From an uncultured delta proteobacterium (GTDB lineage: Bacteria > Myxococcota_A > UBA9160 > JAFDET01): 34,230 nucleotides of DNA. Positions 1 to 7,283 of this stretch are shown piece after piece. The notes under the pieces are model-generated. The model saw only the letters and a list, made by a program, of their open reading frames with translations, searched no databases and had not been told where the DNA came from. Position 1 is the stretch's first letter, and every line of letters starts with the position of its first letter. Both the position numbers and the translations under genes were made by a program. Where the stretch lies: assembly GCA_947259215.1 (NCBI GenBank), contig CAMYLJ010000053.1:1-34230 (forward strand), written 5' to 3'.

Positions 1-1
1 C

Positions 2-187
2 CTGCGCGCCGAGGCCAAGGAAACGCTGGCCTGTTCTTACCTCTCCTTAGCCCTGCTGCTCGGCCTCGTCGCCAACGCAGCCGCGGGCTGGTGGTGGGCC
101 GATCCTGTCGCGGCGCTGGCCATGGTGCCCTGGCTGGTGCGCGAGGGGCTGGAGGGGATCCGCGGCGAGAACTCGGAGGACAATTGA
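2..187 (+). CDS. cation diffusion facilitator-like transporter, C-terminal part (5' end outside window)
   Basis: The frame is open from the window edge to TGA at 185-187 and gives 61 residues. It reads as a last transmembrane hairpin: [12 protein letters not shown], a hydrophobic leucine/alanine stretch, then [20 protein letters not shown] and a short acidic tail. The ADP-A-A segment followed by a hydrophobic helix and (V/A)REG is typical of the final helix of short cation-efflux (CDF-type) membrane proteins that export divalent metals. Only the tail is visible, so substrate and full architecture cannot be judged. No gene follows closely on the same strand. Confidence 0.6.
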   Translation: MRAEAKETLACSYLSLALLLGLVANAAAGWWWADPVAALAMVPWLVREGLEGIRGENSEDN

Positions 188-280
188 CGGTCAGGCAGCG
201 GCCCGCCGTCGCGGGGCGGGGACTGCTGAAGCGGGGTGAAGAGAAGTGTTCTTCAGAAGGGTGCGAAAGCAACATAAGCG

Positions 281-361
281 GTGGGCCACTCTTCTGCACG
301 TTCCCGCGGCGCCTCCGTTTTCCGTGGCCCATTCCGCTGCACGTGGGCCAGAGTGGCCCAC
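281..361. repeat. spaced 12-bp inverted repeat in a 496-bp gene-free spacer
   Basis: GTGGGCCACTCT at 281-292 is the exact reverse complement of AGAGTGGCCCAC at 350-361. A third related GTGGCCCA lies between them near 324. The spacer 188-683 upstream of the symporter gene otherwise shows no convincing gene. The arms could be an operator for a dimeric regulator or part of a degraded element; no T-tract follows, so it is not an obvious terminator. Confidence 0.45.
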
Positions 362-683
362 TTCGCTGTAGGCGCCGCCCGCTGGCGAGACGGCACTGCT
401 CGGTTGCCGAGTACGTACGGCCACTGGGGTGAAGCGGCGCCGATCTGCGTTCCGATCCGGCCGCTCTGCGGCAGGCGAATGGGCGATCGGGTCGAACCAC
501 AACGGCACGCGCGCGGTCAGGTGCTGCGCAACGTATTGGTCGCGTCACGAACCACTGGGGGTCTTGTTGTGGACGCCGTCTCCGCGCCCTGAGGCGCGCC
601 TGCAGGGCGTGCTCCGGCAATCTGGCCACGGGGAAGCTCGGGGCGGAATCTACTACTGTTCCTCACCCCGGTTGGCACGGTTC

Positions 684-2942
684 ATGATGTGGGAAGAATA
701 TGGAGCCCCCAGAGAGCAAGGCGAAGTGGAGAACACCGCAGAGGTAAAGCCGAAGCAGACCCGCGAGGGCCCGCGGATCACCCTTGCCACGCAGGTGCTG
801 CTGGCGCTGGCACTCGGCGTGATGACCGGCCTGTTCTTCGGCGAGATCGTCGCGCCCCTCCAGGTCGTTGGAGACGCGTTCATCCGGCTGCTCCAGATCA
901 CCGTGATCCCCTACGTCAGCGTGGCCCTGATCACGGGACTCGGACGCCTCGGCTATGACGAGGTCAAGCGGCTCGCCCTCAAGGGCGGCGGCGTTCTCCT
1001 GTTGCTCTGGGGGATTGCCATCATCCTCGTCCTGGTCCTGCCGCTCTCCTACCCCGACTGGCCGTCCCGGTCCCTCTTCCAGAAGAGTTCGATCGAAGAG
1101 GCGGCCGCCCCGGACTTCCTGCAGCTCTACATCCCCTCCAACCCCTTCTTCTCGCTGGCCAACGGCGTCGTTCCGGCCGTCGTCGTGTTCAGCATCATGA
1201 TCGGTCTCGCGCTGACCGGCTCCAGGAACAAGGAGATCCTGATCGAGCCCCTCGCGCTGTTGGGCGAGGTCCTGTCGAAGATCACGGGCTTCGTCGCCAG
1301 GCTCGCGCCGATCGGGGTCTTTGCACTGGTCGCCAACACCGCTGGCACCATGAGCTTCGGCGATCTGGCCCGGCTGCAGGTCTACGTCGTCATCGCGGTC
1401 TTGATGCTGTCGATCCTCGGCCTCTGGCTCCTACCGGGACTGGTGTCCTGCGTGACGCCGCTGCGCCACAGGGACGTCCTACGGCGGCTTCGCCCGCCTC
1501 TGATTACCGGCTTCGCCACCGGCAGCTCGCTCGTCGTGCTGCCCATGCTGGCCGAGCTCTGCAAGGAGCTAGTGGCCGAGGTCCACGCGCGCCCGGCCAT
1601 CCTGGAAGACGACGAAGAGCGGATGTCCTCGGTCGACGTGTTGATCCCGACCTTCTACAGCTTTCCGACCATCGGCGGTGTGATGTCGCTGGGCTTCGTG
1701 CTCTTCGCCGGGTGGTACATCGGATCGTCGGTCGCGACGGGGGCCTACCCCGGGGTGATCGCTGCTGGCTTCGCCAGCCTGTTCGGCGGAACGGCGTTGG
1801 CGATCCCGTTCACCCTCGGCCTCGCGGGGCTGCCCCGCGACCTCTTCGGGCTCTTCCTCTCGACCGACGTGATCGTCAGCCGTTTCGGAACCTATGTGTC
1901 CGTCATGCACTACGCGACCATCGCGCTGATCGGGACCTTCGCCCTGGAGAACCTGGTTCGCATCCGCCGCTGGCGTCTGCTGCGCCTCGTGGCGGTCGGC
2001 GTCTTCCTGGTCGCTGGCGTGCTGATCGGCGTACGGGCCTTCTATACCCACGTGGTGGTCGTGCCCTACACCATGGACGAGCACCTCAAGGGCCTGCACA
2101 ACCTGCGCGAACCCGAGCCATTCGTGGTTCACCGGGAAGCGCCGACACCTTCGCCCGAGGCCGAGCCCTCCGGCCCCCGGTCCCTTGCCCAGATCAAAGA
2201 CGACGGGGTGCTCCGCGTCTGTTACACGCCCGGAAACTATCCCCTGGCGTTCTTCAACACCGAGGGCGAGTTGGTTGGCTTCGACGTCGAGATGGCCCAC
2301 AGGTTCGCCGGTCGCCTGGGATTGGAGGTCGAGTTCGTACCTTTGCAGGCGCGGGACGACCTCCTTTCCGGCTACTGCGACGCGTTCTTCAACGCCACGG
2401 CCGTGAATCTGGTCAGAACGGACGCTGCGGCCCATACGGACCCCTTCGATACCGTTACCCTTGCGTTCATCGTCCCCAATCGCCGGCGCGACGGGTTTGC
2501 GACGTGGGATCAGATCCGGGCTCAAGGCGAGATGACCATTGCGATTCCCCTCTTCCAGGGCTTGGAAGGCGAGGTGTCGCAGCGCCTACCGCAAGCCACG
2601 CCCATTCGACTCCTGTCAGTCGAAGAACAGAGGCGATACTTCGAGAGCCATGGGGAAGGGGCGGATGCGTTCCTCGACGCAGCGGAGGAGGGCGCGGCTT
2701 GGACGGTCCTCTATCCGCGCTTCACCGTCGTCGTTCCGCGGCCGGTGGTACAGCTTCCCGTCGCATATATGGTTGCGCCGGACAATTCCTCCGTGCTTCG
2801 CGCCATGAACGAATGGCTCCAGATCGAGAGAGCGACCGGCGACATCGACGAGGTCTACGACTACTGGGTCCAGGGAAAGACCGCGCAGGCGCAGCCGCCG
2901 CGCTGGTCGGTGATCCGTGACGTGCTGGGGTGGGTCAACTAG
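684..2942 (+). CDS. cation:dicarboxylate symporter fused to a C-terminal periplasmic solute-binding domain
   Basis: The 752-residue protein has two modules. Residues about 30-455 form the multi-helix DAACS/SDF (glutamate/C4-dicarboxylate:cation symporter) membrane domain. It has typical features such as a TGSSLVVLP-like serine-rich re-entrant segment and a last helix near VFLVAGVLIGVRAFY. Residues about 495-735 form a family-3 solute-binding domain: LRVCYTPGNYPLAFFNTEG, LVGFDVEMAHRFAGRLG, and DAFFNATAVNLVRTDA. The binding domain follows the last helix and is therefore probably periplasmic and tethered to the transporter. It likely captures an amino or organic acid for uptake. Start choice: ATG at 684 is in frame after a non-conserved leader; ATG 687 or GTG 726 (AAGG a few bases upstream) are alternatives. 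The frame stays open upstream to 429, but that stretch looks non-coding. Confidence 0.85.
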   Translation: MMWEEYGAPREQGEVENTAEVKPKQTREGPRITLATQVLLALALGVMTGLFFGEIVAPLQVVGDAFIRLLQITVIPYVSVALITGLGRLGYDEVKRLALKGGGVLLLLWGIAIILVLVLPLSYPDWPSRSLFQKSSIEEAAAPDFLQLYIPSNPFFSLANGVVPAVVVFSIMIGLALTGSRNKEILIEPLALLGEVLSKITGFVARLAPIGVFALVANTAGTMSFGDLARLQVYVVIAVLMLSILGLWLLPGLVSCVTPLRHRDVLRRLRPPLITGFATGSSLVVLPMLAELCKELVAEVHARPAILEDDEERMSSVDVLIPTFYSFPTIGGVMSLGFVLFAGWYIGSSVATGAYPGVIAAGFASLFGGTALAIPFTLGLAGLPRDLFGLFLSTDVIVSRFGTYVSVMHYATIALIGTFALENLVRIRRWRLLRLVAVGVFLVAGVLIGVRAFYTHVVVVPYTMDEHLKGLHNLREPEPFVVHREAPTPSPEAEPSGPRSLAQIKDDGVLRVCYTPGNYPLAFFNTEGELVGFDVEMAHRFAGRLGLEVEFVPLQARDDLLSGYCDAFFNATAVNLVRTDAAAHTDPFDTVTLAFIVPNRRRDGFATWDQIRAQGEMTIAIPLFQGLEGEVSQRLPQATPIRLLSVEEQRRYFESHGEGADAFLDAAEEGAAWTVLYPRFTVVVPRPVVQLPVAYMVAPDNSSVLRAMNEWLQIERATGDIDEVYDYWVQGKTAQAQPPRWSVIRDVLGWVN

Positions 2943-3025
2943 TCAGTGGCCTCCATACATCCGCCCGAAGGACTGGCTCGGGGTTTCGCCTCACTGCGTC
3001 TTTTGCCGGTCGCTGAGGCCACTGA
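2943..3025. repeat. 11-bp inverted repeat between symporter and marC-like gene
   Basis: TCAGTGGCCTC at 2943-2953 is the reverse complement of GAGGCCACTGA at 3015-3025, about 61 bases apart. It lies just after the symporter stop codon and upstream of the MarC gene. It may be a weak termination or regulatory structure; no poly-T follows. Confidence 0.35.
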
Positions 3026-3088
3026 TATCGTGGCCGTGGTTCAGCCAGGTTGCCGCACGGCTGCGACGACAGGAGGCCGTCGGTTCCC

Positions 3089-3697
3089 TTGATCGACTAC
3101 GTCGGCACCTTCATCTTCTTCTTCGCCGTGATCGACCCGATCGGCACGGTCCCGGTCTTCCTCGCGGTCACGAGCCGCCACGCCCAGGCCGAGCGCCGGT
3201 CGATCGCCATCCGGGCGGCATTGGCTTCGACAGGGATCCTGGTCTTCTTCGTGGTGGCGGGAGAGGTGATCTTCACCGCCATGAAGATCCCGCTGTCGGC
3301 ATTCCAGGTGGGGGGCGGATTGGTGCTCTTCCTGTTTGCATTGACGATGATCTTCGGTGAAAGCAAGCCCGAGGAGGAGATGAAGATAGCCGGGACGGGC
3401 CGGGAGACCGCCATCTTCCCGCTGGCGGTCCCGTCGATTGCGAGCCCCGGTGCCATGCTCGCGGCCGTATTGATGACCGAGAACAGCCGCTTCGGGATCG
3501 TCGAGCAGGCGCTGACGACGGCAGTGATGCTGCTCGTTCTGCTGGTTGCGCTGCTGTTCATGCTGGCCGCGGGGCCTCTGCAGCGCGTGATTGGCGACAG
3601 CGGCGCGAGTGTCGTGAGCCGCGTAATGGGGATGATCTTGGCCTCCGTGGCGGCGGCGAACGTCCTCGCGGGGATCGAGACGCACTTCGGCTTGTAG
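3089..3697 (+). CDS. MarC family integral membrane protein
   Basis: The 202-residue protein is very hydrophobic, with about six predicted membrane segments. Its N-terminus IDYVGTFIFFFAVIDPIGTVPVFLAVT matches the family hallmark (DPIG-PVF). The second half has FPLAVPSIASPGAMLAAVLM, the repeat-related motif of MarC/UPF0056 proteins. The function of the family is not established; it was once linked to multiple antibiotic resistance and that link is doubted. TTG at 3089 is chosen because it places the family N-terminus right after the start and follows AGGAGG at 3071-3076, although the 12-base spacing is long. TTG at 3050 would add 13 non-conserved residues. Confidence 0.85.
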   Translation: MIDYVGTFIFFFAVIDPIGTVPVFLAVTSRHAQAERRSIAIRAALASTGILVFFVVAGEVIFTAMKIPLSAFQVGGGLVLFLFALTMIFGESKPEEEMKIAGTGRETAIFPLAVPSIASPGAMLAAVLMTENSRFGIVEQALTTAVMLLVLLVALLFMLAAGPLQRVIGDSGASVVSRVMGMILASVAAANVLAGIETHFGL

Positions 3698-3810
3698 GCG
3701 GTGCCATCGCGCTCGGCGAGCATGGGTCGCTCCCTGTCGGGAGCCGGGAGTCCCAGGGAAGGGCAGAACAGCGTGCCGCGACGGCAGCGGCGAGAGCACA
3801 GGGGTACGGC

Positions 3811-5379
3811 GTGAGAGAGTGGGTAGCACGCGCATCGCTGGCGGGGATCTTGAGCGCGCTGGCGTCGGTTGCGACCGCGACGGCGCAGGCGAAGCCCGTC
3901 TGCTCCGAAGCTGCTCTTCCTTCGCTTCCCGATGTCCGGATCGACTCCGTGTCTACGGAAACCGACTTCGCACCGCACTGCAAGGTGACGGGGATCATCG
4001 GCACCGAAACGCGCTTCGAGCTCCTGATGCCCGATGTGTGGAACGGCAAGTTCGTCATGGGGGGTGGCGGCGGCTTCGTCGGTTTCGTCATCAACACGGC
4101 GCTGGAGTTCGGCCCGCTGCAGAAGGGCTACGCGACGGTCGGCACCGACACCGGCCATCGAGGGCATCCGCTCGACGGGAGCTGGGCGCTGAACAACCTC
4201 GAACGCATCGTGAGCTTCGGTCACCAGGCCGTGCATCGCACGGCGGTGACCGCCAAGGCGCTCATCACCGGCTACTACGGTCGGGACATCTCGCGCAGCG
4301 TGTTCGTGGGCTGCTCGCGAGGTGGCGGGCAAGCCCTGATGGAGGCGCAGCGGTACCCCGAGGACTTCGACGGCATCGTTGCGGGGGCACCCGCCTACGA
4401 CTGGACTCGGGAGCTCGGGGCGAGGAACACCCGGTTGAACCAGGCCATGTATCCGGACCCCGACGATCTCTCGGTGGCCACCATCACGCCAGCCAAGCAG
4501 CGGCTGATCGGCAAGGCGGTCATGGAGCAGTGCGATGCTCTCGATGGGCTCGAGGACGGGATCCTGAACAACCCGATGCGGTGCGAGTTCGACGTTGCGT
4601 CACTGGCGTGCGACGGCGACGTTTCGGACTCCTGCCTCTCGAAGCGGGAGATCTCCGCAGCCAGGGCGATTTACGATGGCGTCCGAATCGAGGGCAAGCT
4701 CGTATTCCCGGGGTTCCCGATCGGAGGCGAGCTGGGTCCGAATGGGTGGGCGAAATGGCTGACCGGGGGCCTGCAGGTGATCGAAGGAGTCGGGGAGTTC
4801 CAGGAGGGGGTGGCCGCTGCCTCCGATGAGCCGGCGCCCGTGGCGCCGAACGCGCATTTTGCGTTCGGCAATGGCGTGATGAAGTACCTGGTGTTCCATG
4901 ACCCGGACTGGGATTACAGTCGCTACTCGTTCGACACGTTCTTCTCCGACGTGGCTGCGGCCTCGCAGACGCTGGACGCAACGGATCCGAACCTGGACGC
5001 GTTCCGCGCCCGCGGCGGCAAGCTGCTGATCACGAACAGCTGGGGTGACATGGCGATCTCCCCGTACGGCACGATCGAGTACTACGAAAGCGTGATGGAG
5101 CGCGATCCCGCCGCCGCCGCCGACGTGCGGCTGATGATCCTCCCGGGTGTGGATCATTGCCACGGTGGCCCGGGCCCGTATTGGGTGAACTATGTCGATG
5201 TGATCGACGAGTGGGTCGAGACGGGCGAAGCGCCGGACCAGCTCACGGCCTTCTGGCTGGACGGACAGATGCAGCCAGATGGCTCCAGGCCCGTTTGCGC
5301 CCACCCGAAGTACCTGCAGTACAAGGGCTCGGGCGACCCTCGGGATGCTTCGAGCTTCAGCTGCATCGGGGGCCAGTAG
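3811..5379 (+). CDS. secreted tannase/feruloyl esterase family hydrolase
   Basis: The 522-residue protein begins with a Sec signal peptide (MREWVARASLAGILSALASV, cleavage near ATAQA). It carries the alpha/beta hydrolase fold of the tannase/feruloyl esterase family. The CS-D-HC signature of that family is complete: Cys168-Ser169 in GCSRGGGQ, Asp413 in NSWGDMAISP and His449-Cys450 in GVDHCHGGPGP. In the family the two cysteines form a disulfide next to the catalytic triad. It probably hydrolyses ester bonds of plant phenolics or synthetic aromatic esters outside the cytoplasm. Start is GTG after a weak purine-rich site. It is monocistronic by spacing, about 110 bases after the MarC gene. Confidence 0.9.
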   Translation: MREWVARASLAGILSALASVATATAQAKPVCSEAALPSLPDVRIDSVSTETDFAPHCKVTGIIGTETRFELLMPDVWNGKFVMGGGGGFVGFVINTALEFGPLQKGYATVGTDTGHRGHPLDGSWALNNLERIVSFGHQAVHRTAVTAKALITGYYGRDISRSVFVGCSRGGGQALMEAQRYPEDFDGIVAGAPAYDWTRELGARNTRLNQAMYPDPDDLSVATITPAKQRLIGKAVMEQCDALDGLEDGILNNPMRCEFDVASLACDGDVSDSCLSKREISAARAIYDGVRIEGKLVFPGFPIGGELGPNGWAKWLTGGLQVIEGVGEFQEGVAAASDEPAPVAPNAHFAFGNGVMKYLVFHDPDWDYSRYSFDTFFSDVAAASQTLDATDPNLDAFRARGGKLLITNSWGDMAISPYGTIEYYESVMERDPAAAADVRLMILPGVDHCHGGPGPYWVNYVDVIDEWVETGEAPDQLTAFWLDGQMQPDGSRPVCAHPKYLQYKGSGDPRDASSFSCIGGQ

Positions 5380-5380
5380 C

Positions 5381-5413
5381 GGGGCCGAGGCCGGGAATGA
5401 GCGGTTCGGCCCC
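5381..5413 (+). terminator. hairpin after tannase-family gene
   Basis: GGGGCCGA (5381-5388) pairs perfectly with TCGGCCCC (5406-5413) across a 17-base loop, two bases after the stop codon. There is no U-tract, so efficient intrinsic termination is uncertain. Confidence 0.4.
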
Positions 5414-5534
5414 CGACGAGATCTGACCGTGCGCGCGGCATGGATCAGCGGGACCACCCACGGCTTCGGCGGTTCTTTGCACCTGGGGGTGCGGGGGAGA
5501 GTGCTGCCGGGAACTTCTCAAGGCCCACCCGGTC

Positions 5535-5659
5535 GCTTACAGTGTGCTTACCGGGCCGGGAGTCAGGGCCGATTCCATTGCAAGTGCAAGGAGTTAGAGG
5601 CCAGTCGACGCTGAATGGGGTTCAGGAGGTCGCGAGTTCGAATCTCGCCGGCCCGACCA
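5535..5659 (+). repeat. tRNA-Pro-like dispersed repeat, copy 1
   Basis: Full-length 125-bp copy. GCTTAC occurs at 5535 and again 11 bases later; GATTCC lies at offset 36. The tRNA-like part begins with CTGAAT at 5611, exactly 76 bases from the first GCTTAC. It holds an anticodon-type arm with loop ATGGGGT (anticodon GGG), an AGGTC variable loop, T-arm GCGAG-TTCGAAT-CTCGC, CGGCCCG and ACCA. No matching 5' acceptor strand or D-arm is present, so it is not a functional tRNA. The tail begins GCTTCTTCCCCGAAA, as in the copy at 32145. The rest of the 5380-5867 spacer shows no gene. Confidence 0.85.
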
Positions 5660-5867
5660 GCTTCTTCCCCGAAACTCTTTTGTTTCCCGACGGGTTGCAC
5701 TGCGACGCCGTGCGCTCCGTTACTCCCCGATCCGCCGCTATTTCGGTCCGTTTGCCTACTATGTGCTTGTTGTGAGCGGGCCGAGGCGCGCCTGAAGCAG
5801 CGCATGCCGCTCCCAGCGTATGATCGGAGCGCGAGCACACGACCGCGACGCTTGGAGGTGAACGGGC

Positions 5868-7283
5868 ATGTCGGAGGCCGGCGATCGCGAGCTCCTCGAG
5901 AAGCAGTTCCAGGAGCTCCTGGCAGCGGAGAAGGCACATCTCCCCGCCCTGTCCGCGCCACCCAAGCGCCGGCGTCCGGAGCCGCCCAAGCTCGTGCGCG
6001 AAGCGGTCGTGCGCGATCTGGAAGGCCGGGTGCGGCGCCTGGCCGAGGAGCACGTCTTCCGGCACGGGCGCCGGCTGGCGGGCATGAGAGAGACGCTCCA
6101 GGCGAGGATCGCGGAGGTGGCGAAGGAGCTGGAGGCCACTCCCTACGAGACCGAGCAGGCCAAGTGGCTGGTCTACAAGCAGCACATGCTCGAGCAGGCC
6201 GACGAGACCAGCATCCATCGCTGGGACAACGACGTCTCCAAGATCTACAAGCTGTCACCGCCCAACGCGGGCAAGTCGATCACGGACAACAACCCCTACG
6301 TGAATCTCCTCGACATCGAGGAATTCGATGTGGCCTCCGAGGTCTACCCCTACTTCGACGTGCCGGCGACGTGGGATCCGGAGCTCTACGGCAAGTTCTT
6401 CACGACGATGCACGGAGAGGTGACGGGCGACCCCCAGGCCTTCCTCCCCCAGATCATGCGAGACAGGCAGCGCATGAAGGAGGAGGCTCTGGGCGGGCGC
6501 ATTCCTCCCGTCTCCGAACAGAAAGAGACCGACCTCGCGAAGCTCAAGCAGGAGATCCGCGAATACGCTCGCTCGCTGGGCTTTCCGACGCTGGGCGTGA
6601 CCAAGCTGGATCGGCGCTACACCGCCGAGAGCGCCGATGCCGAGCTGCCCTACGACACCCTGATCCTCCTGCCCCACGAGATGCCCCTGGACGAGTTCAA
6701 GAAGATCCCCACCGACAATCCCCTGATGGCCTTCACCTCCTATCGCGACGGCGGCCAGGCGGTCCACAAGGTGGCCGACTTCATCCGCTCGAAGGGCTAC
6801 CGATGCCTGGCGCGCGTCTCTTCCGATGGCGCGATCAAGTACGCGCCCCACGCGGTGAACGCGGGCATGGGCAACTATTCGACCTTCGGGATCTGCATCT
6901 TCCCGGAGGTCGGAACCCGCACGAAGGTGACCGGGATCCTGATCGACGCCGAGCTCCCGCTGGACCGTCCGCGGGACTGGAACATCGAGGAGTTCTGCTC
7001 CCGCTGTCGGAGCTGCCAGAAGACCTGCCCCGCCGGGGCCATTCCCCGCGACGAGCGACGCTTTCGAGGCACCCTCAAGCGCCAGACCTACCACCAGCGC
7101 TGCTTCGAGTACATGGCGACCAGCTACGAGTGCAACCTGTGCACGCGGATCTGTCCGTTCAGCGTGCTGGGCTACGAACAGTGCATGCGCGCGCTGCCCC
7201 AGTACTACCGCTACAATATCCATCGCGACGAGGTGGACTTCGCCCGGCTGAGGGAGCCGGCGCAGCCGGAGGTCGCCGAATGA
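5868..7283 (+). CDS. reductive dehalogenase-like corrinoid/Fe-S protein (no Tat signal)
   Basis: The 471-residue protein matches the reductive dehalogenase superfamily in its C-terminal half. The corrinoid-domain segment contains HAVNAGMGNYSTFGICIFPEVGTR followed by LIDAELPLD, close to the family pattern A-G-G-G-x-x-P-x-x-G-x-R...TDLPL. Two ferredoxin-type clusters follow: C377-x2-C380-x2-C383-x3-C387-P, then Cys412 with C422-x2-C425-x3-C429-PF. The N-terminus is a charged, partly helical region. It lacks the twin-arginine signal of respiratory, membrane-associated dehalogenases, so the enzyme is probably cytoplasmic and catabolic or donor-linked. GGAGGT lies 8 bases before the ATG. The stop overlaps the next start (ATGA), indicating an operon with an electron-donating flavoprotein. 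The actual substrate, and whether it dehalogenates at all, cannot be read from sequence. Confidence 0.8.
   Translation: MSEAGDRELLEKQFQELLAAEKAHLPALSAPPKRRRPEPPKLVREAVVRDLEGRVRRLAEEHVFRHGRRLAGMRETLQARIAEVAKELEATPYETEQAKWLVYKQHMLEQADETSIHRWDNDVSKIYKLSPPNAGKSITDNNPYVNLLDIEEFDVASEVYPYFDVPATWDPELYGKFFTTMHGEVTGDPQAFLPQIMRDRQRMKEEALGGRIPPVSEQKETDLAKLKQEIREYARSLGFPTLGVTKLDRRYTAESADAELPYDTLILLPHEMPLDEFKKIPTDNPLMAFTSYRDGGQAVHKVADFIRSKGYRCLARVSSDGAIKYAPHAVNAGMGNYSTFGICIFPEVGTRTKVTGILIDAELPLDRPRDWNIEEFCSRCRSCQKTCPAGAIPRDERRFRGTLKRQTYHQRCFEYMATSYECNLCTRICPFSVLGYEQCMRALPQYYRYNIHRDEVDFARLREPAQPEVAE

Noticed and set aside
429-683. N-terminal extension of the symporter gene to 429
   Set aside because: The extra 85 residues are low-complexity and unlike any DAACS N-terminus; starts at 684 or 726 fit the domain.
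5611-5660. Functional tRNA-Pro genes at the repeat copies
   Set aside because: Anticodon arm, T-arm and CCA are present, but no 5' acceptor strand (CGGGCCG) or D-arm is found at the required distance in any copy.
5563-6258. Short proteins read antisense through the repeats, with strings like GPARFELATS or RAGEIRTRDLLNPI
   Set aside because: These are translations of the T-arm/anticodon-arm complement and recur wherever the repeat occurs; such strings are familiar spurious proteins in databases.
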